A stretch of 24,808 nt of DNA from DATEGZ01 sp035279905 (GCA_035279905.1 DATEGZ010000115.1:1-24808), one strand, 5' to 3'; shown: positions 7,761 to 15,703, numbered from the stretch's first letter. The notes: generated by a model not told the origin, from the letters alone. Made by a program: numbers and translations.

Positions 7761-8609
7761 ATGGGAACTCCGTCTACGGCGTCTCGCGTAACTCTTCCCT
7801 TGCCTACGGATCGTCGAGTGCTCGGCAGAAGTGGCCTTTCTGTCAGTCCGTTCTGCTTAGGCGCCGTCCGAGAGGCTCGAACAGTTCTTGAGGCCTTCGA
7901 CGCCGGGATCAATTTCTTCATAGTCTCGCTTGATCTTCATTGGCCAGTGTACGAAGCGACCAGACAAGGGCTGACACATCTGCTAAGACGGCGTGGTGGC
8001 GTCAGGGACGAGATTGTCGTCGCCGTCGTCTCATATCTTGATGAGCCGCTGTTCCATTTCTTCCAAGTCCAGGAGTTTATCGATGCGGTTCCAAGAATGG
8101 GTCGAGCTGACTTGCTTGTAGCCGGCGCCGTTTCACATGACCTGGGCTTCATGCCTAGAATGAACTGTCTTTTAACGGCGCGTGGCAGTCGTCATGGAGG
8201 CGCGCGCGCGATTGGTGCGTCGTTCCATAGCATGAGGTTTGCTCGGGAAGCTCTAGAGAGAGCCCTTCCAGATATTCTCTATTGCCGCTATGGCACGAAG
8301 TTTCAGGAGCCTCGAGAGGAACTATTTCCGCATCTTCCGATGAAGCGAATGTGTTTGTTGTACTCCTTCAAGAGCACCTACTCGTTGGCCTCGATGAATC
8401 CGGAACAGATATCGGCCCGCAGGTTGCGGAAAGAGTGGATACCGGAAATACCGGACGGCTATCGCTTCGCCTTATCACGACCCGAAGTCGATGGGATAAT
8501 GTGTGCTCCAAAAGACTCGGCTCAGTTGCGAGCGCTCTTTGACGCATTGAACCGAGGACCGCTAAGTGACGAAGAGCAAGAAATCATGATCGGCTTGTGC
8601 CGAGAGTGA
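7761..8609 (+). CDS. Aldo/keto reductase-like protein with degenerate active site
   Basis: The 282-residue protein follows the AKR pattern. LGRSGLSVSPFCLGA at 21-35 matches the first strand, AFDAGINFF (45-53) the second, AIGASFHSMRFAREALE (150-166) the middle of the barrel, and YRFALSRPEVDGIMCAPKD (234-252) the cofactor-end motif. The catalytic tetrad is poor. The Asp expected after GINFF is Ile54, and the Lys strand reads IVVAVVS with no Lys. A Tyr (64) and a His (126) remain as possible partners. The protein may therefore bind a nucleotide without normal reductase chemistry, or be a divergent family. The ATG follows AGAGAGG by nine bases. It lies 58 bases before the permease gene, probably in one operon. 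A role in modifying the lanthipeptide is suggested only by position. Confidence 0.7.
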   Translation: MGTPSTASRVTLPLPTDRRVLGRSGLSVSPFCLGAVREARTVLEAFDAGINFFIVSLDLHWPVYEATRQGLTHLLRRRGGVRDEIVVAVVSYLDEPLFHFFQVQEFIDAVPRMGRADLLVAGAVSHDLGFMPRMNCLLTARGSRHGGARAIGASFHSMRFAREALERALPDILYCRYGTKFQEPREELFPHLPMKRMCLLYSFKSTYSLASMNPEQISARRLRKEWIPEIPDGYRFALSRPEVDGIMCAPKDSAQLRALFDALNRGPLSDEEQEIMIGLCRE

Positions 8610-8667
8610 CCGCCTCACACTTCGTAGCGATACGCAGAGAGATGAGCTCGATGGACCGGAGGCTCAG

Positions 8668-11124
8668 TTGCCAGATCAAAGGTCGAGTGACGTTACGCCC
8701 TCAACCATGAATCGCTTCAAGTTCATTGCCGCTTGGCTGTCCGATGCCCGACTTGGAAGTCGGTTGCTCTTCGCCAAACCCGCTCACGTCATCATCGCGA
8801 TCGTGACCTCCGCTCTTGGCATCACGGCGACGACGACGGTATTCAGCCTTGCATACGGTGTGTGGTTGAAGCCGCTGCCTTATCCGGAGTCAGATCGGCT
8901 TGTCCTGATCTATGACCGGTCCAGTGTCGGTAAACAATCGAGCGTGTCGATGCCGGAACTGGAAGACTACAAGGCAGCGGATGTTTTTACCGATATCGCG
9001 AGCTACGCCTACAATGCCGGTTTCGCGACCGTCGATGGCGAGCGCCAACGGATCGTTGCGTACTGGGTCGCTCCCCAGCTGTTCAGTGTGCTCGGGGTCT
9101 CGCCTACGATAGGCCGGCTGTTCGGAACTGCCGAAGCTGCGGGCCGCGCGCCCGGCGTCATCCTGAGTGACTCGTTCTGGCGTGCCAGATTTGGTGGGAA
9201 CCTAAACGTGATCGGACGAACGCTGATGATGAACGACACTGCATACCCTATTGTCGGGGTGATGCCTCGCGGGTTCAGATTTCCGCAGCTGCTTGAAAGC
9301 GACGTATGGGTGCCTTTTGGTCTCCGAGACAACGATCGCGCTCGCCGGTCGTACAAGGCCATTGCACGCCTAAGAGCGGGCGTGACCGTTGAAGACGCGA
9401 ACCTCAGACTCGCAGCTGTCGCAGAGCGTCTCGTACAAGCCTATCCGGCCACCAATACTGGTTGGTCCGCGCAAGCTGTGCCACTGATCGATAACACATT
9501 TGGTCCTTACCGGTCTGCATTCTCTGCCCTCCTCGGACTGGCGGGCCTTTTCTTCGCCATCGCATGTATCAATGTGGCGACGCTGTTGTTGACGCGTGCG
9601 GACGCGCGGCGGATTGACCTCGGAGTTCAGATCGCGCTTGGCGCGGACCGCAAGAGCCTTGCCCGCCAGTTTGTGACGCAAGGAATGCTGGTCTCTGCCA
9701 TAGGCGGTCTGGTCGGGGTTGCTCTATCGGCGAGCTCCGTGCCCCTATTTGCTGCGGTCTTGCCGCCGAATACCCCGAGAGTCGCCGACGTTGGTGTGAC
9801 GAGCTCCGCCTGCGTTGCGGCCGCGCTCCTTTCGCTTGCGGCGGGTGCGATCTTTGGCCTAGTTCCTACGCTTGCACTCGGTCGGATGACCGCGTTTGAT
9901 GCGATTCGTCCGCCTCAAGCAAGGAGCGGCGGCTCGAGTCGCCTCCTAGGCAGTGGATTGATCCTTGCCGAGGTCGCACTGTCAGTCGTACTGCTTGTCG
10001 GTGCGACGATGATGGTCCGAAGCGTGATTGCGCTGCTCTCCGAAGATCGAGGGTTTCGGCCCGACCATCTCCTCACGCTGGATGTAGCGCTGCCATTTCC
10101 ACGTCCGAGATATCAATCCGCCACGGCTCGCGCGGAGGCTTTCCGAGAGCTAGTCGATCGTCTCCAGGACGTACCGGGAGTCACCAGCGTCGGCTCGACG
10201 GCCTTTTTTCCTGGCAGCTCACTCGGAACCGGAATTGGGATTGCGACGTTCCGACTGCCTGGCGCACCAGAGACCAACCGTGTTAGTGTGACTGTCCACA
10301 CCAGTAGCCCAGACTTTTTTCGAACGATGGGCGTTTCGCTCAAGCGTGGCCGCGTCTTCTCGCGTGGCGACCTCTTGGCGTCCGCCCGAGTCGCGATCGT
10401 CAATGAAACACTTGCGATGCGCTTGTGGCCAACAGAAGACCCAATCGGCCGCGAACTGGACTTACATGACGCTTCGCCGTTTGTACCAGGCGACAAGCCA
10501 TTCGAAATCGTAGGAATAGTCCGGAACACCTACCTTCGCACTGAACCTTCTCCAGAGATCTTCGTTCCGGAACTCGGGGCCGGCTACGTCACGGACCTCC
10601 TCATTCGGACAGATCGCGATCCCCAGATGACGGTCGGCGCAGTGCGCCAAGTAATACGAGGCCTCGATCCAGAACTAGCGATTGAGTACGTCGCGACCAT
10701 GGATAGCGTAGTGGACAAAACGTTCGGTCTCGAACGTGCTCAGAGCTACCTAGCGGGCTTCGTTGCGTTGCTGGCAGCCATTCTTTCGGGTGTGGGAGTG
10801 TACGGCGTTTTTTCGTACGCAGTGACGAGACGTCGACGCGAACTCGGAATCCGTTTGGCTCTGGGGGCCAATCCGAGGAGCCTTTTTACTCTCGTTCTAG
10901 GTCGAGCACTGTGGCTGACGATCACCGGACTCATTGTAGGTGTCCTGGCGGCCTTGGGAATGATCCGACTGCTTCGCGCATTGGTCTTCGGGCTATCGGG
11001 ACCGAGCACTGTTGCTATTCTCGTCGTGGCGACCCTTCTGCTCGTGATCGCGCTGTGCGCCACTTGGGCGCCTGCCCGGCGGGCCTTCTTAACCGATCCA
11101 CTACCAGCAATTCGGCAGGGTTAA
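8668..11124 (+). CDS. ADOP/MacB-like FtsX-domain permease
   Basis: An 818-residue inner-membrane protein of the duplicated orphan permease type common in Acidobacteriota. A first membrane segment (about 40-65) leads into the MacB-type periplasmic core, opening with VWLKPLPYPESDRLVLIYD. Membrane segments near 290-312, 330-360, 375-400 and 425-450 form the first FtsX unit. A second periplasmic core follows (about 455-690). The last segments, from YLAGFVALLAAILSGVGVY, end in WAPARRAFLTDPLPAIRQG, the standard FtsX tail. The Arg/Glu-rich N-terminal extension of many ADOP proteins is missing. A TTG start is chosen because GGAGG lies five bases upstream; the ATG at 8707 is an alternative. No ATPase partner is nearby. 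MacB-like permeases move peptides and drugs from the periplasm, so export or immunity for the lanthipeptide is possible but unproven. Confidence 0.88.
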   Translation: MPDQRSSDVTPSTMNRFKFIAAWLSDARLGSRLLFAKPAHVIIAIVTSALGITATTTVFSLAYGVWLKPLPYPESDRLVLIYDRSSVGKQSSVSMPELEDYKAADVFTDIASYAYNAGFATVDGERQRIVAYWVAPQLFSVLGVSPTIGRLFGTAEAAGRAPGVILSDSFWRARFGGNLNVIGRTLMMNDTAYPIVGVMPRGFRFPQLLESDVWVPFGLRDNDRARRSYKAIARLRAGVTVEDANLRLAAVAERLVQAYPATNTGWSAQAVPLIDNTFGPYRSAFSALLGLAGLFFAIACINVATLLLTRADARRIDLGVQIALGADRKSLARQFVTQGMLVSAIGGLVGVALSASSVPLFAAVLPPNTPRVADVGVTSSACVAAALLSLAAGAIFGLVPTLALGRMTAFDAIRPPQARSGGSSRLLGSGLILAEVALSVVLLVGATMMVRSVIALLSEDRGFRPDHLLTLDVALPFPRPRYQSATARAEAFRELVDRLQDVPGVTSVGSTAFFPGSSLGTGIGIATFRLPGAPETNRVSVTVHTSSPDFFRTMGVSLKRGRVFSRGDLLASARVAIVNETLAMRLWPTEDPIGRELDLHDASPFVPGDKPFEIVGIVRNTYLRTEPSPEIFVPELGAGYVTDLLIRTDRDPQMTVGAVRQVIRGLDPELAIEYVATMDSVVDKTFGLERAQSYLAGFVALLAAILSGVGVYGVFSYAVTRRRRELGIRLALGANPRSLFTLVLGRALWLTITGLIVGVLAALGMIRLLRALVFGLSGPSTVAILVVATLLLVIALCATWAPARRAFLTDPLPAIRQG

Positions 11125-11586
11125 CGTTGGAGGGTCGAGAAACAGCGCCTTCTGAGCCACTCTCGAGGCTTGGCGCATGCCCTGCCCAGATAGAAGGCTA
11201 GGCTTCAGCAGCCGGCCACCGGCGATCCATGAGCCATAGCCACCAAGGCAATCCGAGACCATCCGCAGTCCATTTTTCGAAACAAACGTTCTTTGGCCGC
11301 CGTTCTATTCGCAGCCTGAGCGATTCGCCGGCGCTGGAAGGACCTCCGCGTCATCCGCGATCGGAAGTTTCAAGTGAACCGAGCGCGGAGGTGCTAAGCC
11401 GACAACCTGTCGTCACTAGCGCGACATCGCAAGGAACGTCAGGGCAGTGCGCTCGGTCGCCCTACGAGGCTCGCAGGTGAGATCAAGAGTGCTCAGTGAT
11501 CCTAGTAGATCGGGAATTGAGGTATCCGGCTGGCGCGTCCTTCAGCTATCATCTCATGTTGAATCATCGTTCCAACCAGAGGAATC
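11125..11586. other. Intergenic region, no gene seen
   Basis: About 460 bases separate the permease and the flavin oxidoreductase genes. Frames here are short, Ser/Pro/Arg-rich and lack family resemblance. A TATCAT at 11547-11552, about 35 bases before the oxidoreductase start, could be a -10 box, but no matching -35 was found. The gap suggests that the downstream gene has its own promoter. Confidence 0.3.
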
Positions 11587-12510
11587 ATGCGCCTGTCGGC
11601 ATTGGACTTCTTCAGTAACCCGAGGGAGTCGCTCGCGCTAGCGGCCCTCGCTGAGGAACTTGGTTTCCACAGATATTGGATCGGCGAACACCATACGCGG
11701 TACCAGTGCGCGAACCCGTTGATGCTGGCGAGTCTAATAGCCGGTCGCACCAAGAGCATTCGTCTTGGCACCGGAGCCACTAGTGTCATGCTGCGAAATC
11801 CGTACCTGACTGCTGAAGACGCGCGCATGGCGCAATTTGTCTTGGGTGACAGACTGGACCTAGGCGTTGCGCCGGTCACAGCTCTCAAAGAAGACGTGTT
11901 TCGGGCAATTGTCGAGTCCCCGGAAACGCGTGGGAACTATGTTCGTCGGGCGCGGGAGTTGCACGGATACGTGACCGGCAAGCTTGACTCGGCGGCCCGA
12001 ACAAACAGCCTTTACCTTGAGCAGGGCCCGCCAATGTGGATCCTCGGCATGAGTCGAGATAGTGCTGACCTGGCCGGCGAGCTCGGACTGGGATTCTGCA
12101 CTTCGTTTCATCACGGAGCGACCGCAAGCTCCGTAATCGATGCATTCAGCCACTATGAGTCCTCGTTCAAGCGATCTGAGCGATTCGACCGGCCTACCAA
12201 GGTCATAGTAGTGAGTGGCGTCTGCGGGGATACTGAAGCACACTGCGCTCTGCGTCGCAAGGCGGTGGCCGCGGCAGCTGGCAATATGTGGACTCGGGAG
12301 TTCGAATTCTATGGAAGGCCGAATGAATGCGCTGATCAGATTCACGGCATTGCCACGCGTGTTCACGCAGACGAAGTCATGGTTTTGAGCCTCGCGATGA
12401 ACGACATCGTCGAGACGAACGGTGAAATCTACCAGGGCCTTGCAGAAGCTTGGAAAGGCCGATCGGGCGCCAGGATCACTCGCCGGGCGCACGACCTCTC
12501 TTCGGGCTGA
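11587..12510 (+). CDS. Luciferase-like (LLM class) flavin-dependent oxidoreductase
   Basis: The 307-residue protein has the bacterial-luciferase barrel. MRLSALDFFS is the first strand, and LAEELGFHRYWIGEHHT (21-37) is the classic helix-strand-EHH motif. IAGRTKSIRLGTGA (51-64) and GDRLDLGVAP (87-96) match the AxRTxRIRLGxG and GRxDLGxG signatures. PPMWILGMSRDSADLAGELGLGF corresponds to the later PxWxLG...A...G segment. Such enzymes use FMNH2 or F420. AGAGGA lies three bases before the ATG. Within a lanthipeptide locus the family includes F420H2-dependent LanJC-type reductases (as in lexapeptide biosynthesis) that turn Dha into D-Ala. The spare Ser/Thr in the precursor fit such a role. An unrelated monooxygenase is equally possible on sequence alone. 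Family call firm, substrate unknown. Confidence 0.85.
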   Translation: MRLSALDFFSNPRESLALAALAEELGFHRYWIGEHHTRYQCANPLMLASLIAGRTKSIRLGTGATSVMLRNPYLTAEDARMAQFVLGDRLDLGVAPVTALKEDVFRAIVESPETRGNYVRRARELHGYVTGKLDSAARTNSLYLEQGPPMWILGMSRDSADLAGELGLGFCTSFHHGATASSVIDAFSHYESSFKRSERFDRPTKVIVVSGVCGDTEAHCALRRKAVAAAAGNMWTREFEFYGRPNECADQIHGIATRVHADEVMVLSLAMNDIVETNGEIYQGLAEAWKGRSGARITRRAHDLSSG

Positions 12511-12657
12511 GGCGTTACCGTTTTCGGCTCACCAGGCGCTTGAGGAGCTGCCTGGTAGAACGTAACTTTGTCTAGGGCCCGCTTCAATCGGCGATTCTTG
12601 TCTTGTAACTCGCCTCATCCGCATCATCGCCTTCAGGGTCTAGCAATTGTCTGAAGG

Positions 12658-12912
12658 CTAGTTCTTTCCGGCTGCGGCTCGCCGCTTGGCCCAATACTCT
12701 TTCATGCCAGCGCTCATGGCCTTTCTGCCCTTCGGCGATATCGTTCGTCGCTTGCGAAGCACCAGCTCGGTCTCTGCGGGAAACGTAGACTGTCTACGTA
12801 GATCGGGGAATGCCGCCAAGATCGCGACGCGCTCTTGTTCGATTTGTTGCAATCGCGCCATCGCGCCCAGGCGGGCCCATTCGCGATGCGTTTGCGTCTT
12901 CCCGACTGGCAT
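12658..12912 (-). CDS. Small basic protein of unknown function
   Basis: An 84-residue protein starts at the ATG at 12912 (preceded by GAGAGGGAAG) rather than nine codons upstream. The N-terminal half is a charged helix (WARLGAMARLQQIEQERVAIL). The C-terminus is strongly basic: RKRRTISPKGRKAMSAGMKE followed by YWAKRR. The ISPKGRKAMSAGMKEYWAKR pattern resembles the basic SxEARxxISxAxxxRWA tails of small DNA-associated proteins in soil bacteria, so nucleic-acid binding is plausible. It sits alone near the integrase end of the island. The three-copy iteron array lies 31 bases upstream of its start and probably controls it. Confidence 0.6.
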   Translation of the reverse strand: MPVGKTQTHREWARLGAMARLQQIEQERVAILAAFPDLRRQSTFPAETELVLRKRRTISPKGRKAMSAGMKEYWAKRRAAAGKN

Positions 12913-12942
12913 CAGAACTTCCCTCTCAAGGCCACGCACAAC

Positions 12943-13020
12943 GGTGTGTCAATCTTGTGACACGCTCGACCAATATGACAATAGTGACACGTCCACGCCC
13001 AATATGCCAATAGTGACACG
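12943..13020. repeat. Three-copy iteron array upstream of the 84-residue gene
   Basis: Copies at 12970-12991 and 12999-13020 are 22 bases long and differ at one base (period 29). Both end in caatagtgacacg. A third, diverged copy at 12943-12964 (period 27) ends in ttgtgacacg and contains a perfect inverted repeat, gtgtca-atcttg-tgacac (12946-12963). Spaced near 2.6-2.8 helical turns, they look like binding sites for one protein, either a repressor or an island replication/excision factor. The nearest gene is the minus-strand gene starting at 12912. Confidence 0.65.
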
Positions 13021-13332
13021 GACCCTTTCGCCGATCCTCGCTCCAAGACTCGAAACCTAAGTCTCGACCGCTCACCAAGCCGGTTGTCGGTCGCGCTCAA
13101 ATCGGACTGATTCCAGGGGTTCGCTAGGGTTTCGCGGCGGACTCCGTCCCGCCTGCCGGCCGGAAGCGCGTTGCTGCTCGCTGCTCTGGTCTTGCTCTCA
13201 TGTTGGGAAAGAGCCCCATCGACCTCATCAACAGGATTTGCGCCGCCAGTGTGCTCATCCAGGCTTCCGGGGACAGGTCGTGAAGTGTTGGCGTCGGATT
13301 CACAGCTTGGCGGTGACGATGTCGAACACGAC

Positions 13333-13393
13333 GCCAGCCGGGTAACACCGGACACTACAACAGCGTCAACAACGCGTTGCCAGCCGGGTAACA
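13333..13393. repeat. 15-base direct repeat, two copies 46 bases apart
   Basis: gccagccgggtaaca occurs at 13333-13347 and exactly again at 13379-13393. The bases between show no similarity to the repeat. It could mark a small duplication or a protein-binding pair. No gene context explains it. Confidence 0.5.
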
Positions 13394-13473
13394 GTCCCGG
13401 ATCGGTTGCGGAAGCGCGTGTCTCGATAAGTCAAGTGGATAGCAGGAATGAGTGTCGTCCGACGGAATCGGGA

Positions 13474-13653
13474 TCAGGGAGAACGAGCGTACTTGGCGAG
13501 ATCTGCGAGGACGCTGAGCTGCATGGCCTGGTCCTGAGGCCCCGCTACAACGAGCGCGAACGCATGCTCGCCATCGGTCGGCGCCTCGACGATGCCTCGC
13601 AGGCAGTCGCGTATGAGCTTCCGCGTCCGTTCGTCGCCCTTTACGAAATCCGG
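13474..13653 (-). pseudogene. Possible remnant of a small protein gene, no start codon
   Basis: Between an in-frame TAA just upstream (13656-13654) and the TGA at 13476-13474 the minus strand reads 59 codons with a protein-like pattern. A charged helix (GDERTRKLIRDCLRGIVEAP) is followed by a hydrophobic strand (HAFALVVAG) and a second helix (MQLSVLADLAKYARS). Neither ATG, GTG nor TTG opens it early. It is therefore either a decayed gene that lost its 5' part or chance. I do not recognise the family. Confidence 0.3.
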
Positions 13654-13880
13654 TTACGTTCCGAGTCTTCTACTCAGCACGTGACCGAACCGACCAAGTG
13701 TAGACACAGTCGAATGCCCGGCAGATTTCGCGAGCGCGGTTCAGATCGTGTCCCGAGCAAACGTCGCAGGGAGTGCCCCATCATGCCACCCGCCCGAAGC
13801 CTGCGGAAAGTCTTGGGAAACCACAGCTAGTGCGTCGGCAGCGTCGCGGGCGTGACCATCGGCGCCGTGCAGTCACTTTT

Positions 13881-15092
13881 TCACTTTCGGAAGGGTACCA
13901 AGTTCGTGACTTCGGCCTCCTCCTCGGCGAAGATGCGAGCCAGTTCCCTGTCCCAGGCATCAAGGGCGCGGCGGGTCTCTGCCAAATAGTCGTGCTTGAT
14001 GTAGTGGCGAGCCGTCACGGTGTGCTTCGCGTGATTCAATGCTCGACCAACAACCTCTTCTCCGAACCCGAGGGCCGCAAGTCGCGTACTTAGCGTGCGG
14101 CGAAGGTCCTTCCACTCATAAGCGCCTGAAGCGATTTCGGACAACGCGCGGTAGTCCGACGCCCAGGCGTTGAGGCCCGGGAACACTTGCGGCTCGCGTT
14201 TTGGAATCTCAGCCCGACGTCGCTCGAGAATCTGGACCGCTGTGGGCGAAAGCGGCACCGAGTGCGGACGGCTATTCTTGGTGCGGGCGCCGGGCAGATC
14301 CCAAGTCTTAGCCTTGAGGTCGATTTCGCTCCAGCGCATCCCGTTGATCTCTTCTCCGCGCTGACCAAGAAACAGTCGAAGTCGCAGCGCGTCTGCGGCG
14401 CGCCCAGGACATGCATCAAGGCCCTTCGACAACGCCCGTAATTCGTCATCCGTCAGAACCCGGTCTGAAGGCCGCTCCTTGAAGCGCTTGATCATCCGAG
14501 CGGCCGGATGAGCCTCAACTAAAGAGCGATCGAGCGCAACGGTGAACAGCCTAGAAATGACGGCCTGAACCCGGTTGACGCCGACCGTCATTCCCTTCGC
14601 GACGAGCGAGTCGAGCACTTCATGGACATGCCTGCGCGTGATGTGGCGGAGTGGGAGATTGCCCCACGCGGGCATGAGATGGCGCTTCACCTTGCCGATG
14701 TCGTCCTGCCAGGTCTTCTTCTTGCCTTTTGCGAAGGCCTCATAGACCTTCGCCATGTCGGCAAACGTGAAGACGGCGGGATCAGATTGGGGAACGGCTT
14801 TCGCCGCCTGACGCGCGGCCCGAAGCTCGGTTGCCGGGTCGCGTTTCTGCACGTCGATCGAGTGCCGCGAGTTGAGGGCGAGGACGCGAGCGTCCGCCAG
14901 AGTCACGGCCGGATACGCGCCCAACGTAATCCACGTCGGCTTGCCGCCGATGCGATAGACGAACGCCCACGTCTTGCTGCCACTGGGCGTGCCGCGCAGC
15001 GCGAGGCCTCTCGTCTTTGTATCGAAGTACACCACGCGGCCTGCAGGATGAAGGCTCGCAATGAAGCGATCGGTGAGCGCCAATCGAGGCAT
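13881..15092 (-). CDS. int: P4-type tyrosine recombinase, island integrase
   Basis: This 403-residue site-specific recombinase integrates and excises the island. An N-terminal arm-binding domain of the DUF4102 type spans about 1-95 (VYFDTKTRGLALRGTPSGSK, then WITLGAYPAVTLADAR). A SAM-like core-binding domain covers about 107-195 and the catalytic domain about 212-385. Catalytic residues are Arg245 (GQRGEEINGMRW), Lys272 (TKNSRPHSVP), Arg331 (WKDLRRT), His354 (ALNHAKH) and Tyr364 (ARHYIKHDY). The usual His of HxLRR is Lys328, a change seen as Arg or Lys in some DUF4102 integrases. The gene starts 85 bases beyond the 3' end of tRNA-Leu and points into the island, the standard arrangement for tRNA-targeting integrases. 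It is full length and probably active. Confidence 0.92.
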   Translation of the reverse strand: MPRLALTDRFIASLHPAGRVVYFDTKTRGLALRGTPSGSKTWAFVYRIGGKPTWITLGAYPAVTLADARVLALNSRHSIDVQKRDPATELRAARQAAKAVPQSDPAVFTFADMAKVYEAFAKGKKKTWQDDIGKVKRHLMPAWGNLPLRHITRRHVHEVLDSLVAKGMTVGVNRVQAVISRLFTVALDRSLVEAHPAARMIKRFKERPSDRVLTDDELRALSKGLDACPGRAADALRLRLFLGQRGEEINGMRWSEIDLKAKTWDLPGARTKNSRPHSVPLSPTAVQILERRRAEIPKREPQVFPGLNAWASDYRALSEIASGAYEWKDLRRTLSTRLAALGFGEEVVGRALNHAKHTVTARHYIKHDYLAETRRALDAWDRELARIFAEEEAEVTNLVPFRK

Positions 15093-15100
15093 CTGGCCGC

Positions 15101-15119
15101 CGTTAGCCCAACGTTAGCC
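15101..15119. promoter_or_regulatory. Direct repeat cgttagcc, candidate arm-type integrase sites
   Basis: cgttagcc at 15101-15108 is repeated at 15112-15119 (period 11, one helical turn) just upstream of the integrase start. A related ttagattagc follows at 15129-15138. Repeats between an integrase gene and its tRNA target commonly bind the integrase arm domain or an excisionase. Assignment is by position and repeat structure only. Confidence 0.4.
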
Positions 15120-15177
15120 TAAGACCAGTTAGATTAGCAAGCAAGGAGGTCGCAGATCGAGAGACAATCAATGTTTA

Positions 15178-15267
15178 TGGTGCCGGGGGTGGGGATCGAA
15201 CCCACACGAGCCTTTTGGGCTCTCAGGATTTTAAGTCCTGTGCGTCTGCCAGTTTCGCCACCCCGGC
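15178..15267 (-). tRNA. tRNA-Leu (anticodon UAA), island insertion site
   Basis: The minus strand folds as a type II tRNA. Acceptor GCCGGGG pairs with CCCCGGC, followed by A and an encoded CCA (15180-15178). The anticodon stem caggA/Tcctg encloses loop CTTAAAA with anticodon TAA (15233-15231). The long variable arm pairs GAGCC with GGCTC, and the T arm reads GTGGG-TTCGATC-CCCAC. The 3' end faces the integrase gene, so the attachment site probably lies in the T arm/3' end. The tRNA is intact, so insertion rebuilt it. No second copy of its 3' end was found elsewhere in the window. Confidence 0.97.
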
Positions 15268-15283
15268 GTGGCGTCAGTATGGC

Positions 15284-15598
15284 TCAGCTCTTCGCCGTGC
15301 CGCACTTCCAGCACGCCTGAAATTGCGCCTCGACGATCTCGCCGCACGACGAACACCGCCACGGCGGCGCGATGGCCGCCTCGCTCACGGCCGCGCCCTT
15401 GAGATGGCGCGTGACGATCTGCAGGGCCCGCTCCGCGACCGCGGGCGACACATACACCGCGCCGTGCAGCCGCGTCCGCGCGACGTTCGTCGTCGCCACG
15501 AAGCAGCGGATCCCCTCACGCTCGAGCGCCAGCTTGACGAGCACCGCGTCAGCCTCCGGCCCCTCGTAGACCTTCTGCGTGAGGATTTCAGGCGCCAC
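15284..15598 (-). CDS. DUF2007-like protein with C-terminal zinc ribbon
   Basis: The 104-residue protein begins at a GTG. The N-terminal part (VYEGPEADAVLVKLALEREG, then VAERALQIVTRHL) has the alpha/beta pattern of DUF2007, a small putative signal-transducing fold. The C-terminus is a four-Cys zinc ribbon: WRCSSCGEIVEAQF with a CWKCG knuckle. It lies 16 bases upstream of tRNA-Leu on the same strand. No ribosome site is visible, so the exact start is uncertain. No precise function is known for the family. Confidence 0.7.
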   Translation of the reverse strand: MAPEILTQKVYEGPEADAVLVKLALEREGIRCFVATTNVARTRLHGAVYVSPAVAERALQIVTRHLKGAAVSEAAIAPPWRCSSCGEIVEAQFQACWKCGTAKS

Positions 15599-15630
15599 TC
15601 AGGCAGTTTATCCAGCGAGGAGCTCCGAGT

Positions 15631-15700
15631 CAGGCCCAGGGCCCGGGCCCCAGCGCTGTCATTACCTGAGGCCTGAAGCCTCGGGCCTGTGGCCTGAAAC
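15631..15700. repeat. Period-7 repeat array (cctgNNN units) with inverted arm
   Basis: Five heptamers follow one another at 15665-15699: cctgagg, cctgaag, cctcggg, cctgtgg, cctgaaa. Upstream, 15631-15651 holds heptamers of the opposite sense (caggccc, agggccc, gggcccc). The arms can pair across a 13-base spacer. The array lies between two genes transcribed away from each other (DUF2007 on minus, VirJ-like on plus). The same period-7, inverted-arm design recurs at 17281-17388 with another unit sequence. Confidence 0.65.
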
Positions 15701-15703
15701 TGT

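Larger units (their letters stand above)
13021..13880. other. Apparently decayed stretch of the island
   Basis: About 860 bases have no supported intact gene. The longest frame (13171-13830 plus) is low-complexity Ser/Arg/Pro-rich and overlaps a better-looking fragment on the other strand. A 15-base direct repeat is present, listed separately. Insertion or deletion scars in former island cargo would explain the picture. Confidence 0.35.

Noticed and set aside
12511..12657. Coiled-coil-like reading (ELQDKNRRLKRALDKV) on minus strand after the 84-residue gene
   Set aside because: It resembles a transposase or accessory-protein helix but has an in-frame stop just upstream and no start. A frameshifted remnant is possible but not supportable.
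12943..13020. Iteron array considered as a CRISPR
   Set aside because: Repeats are 22 bases with 5-7-base spacers and only three copies. This does not fit CRISPR repeat-spacer geometry, and no cas genes are present.
13171..13830. 219-codon plus-strand frame near the integrase
   Set aside because: Low-complexity Ser/Arg/Pro-rich translation, no start signal or domain, and it conflicts with a more protein-like fragment on the other strand.
1..15177. Search for the second attachment site (repeat of the tRNA-Leu 3' end)
   Set aside because: No matching copy of the T-arm/acceptor sequence was seen on either strand, so the far end of the island is probably outside the window.
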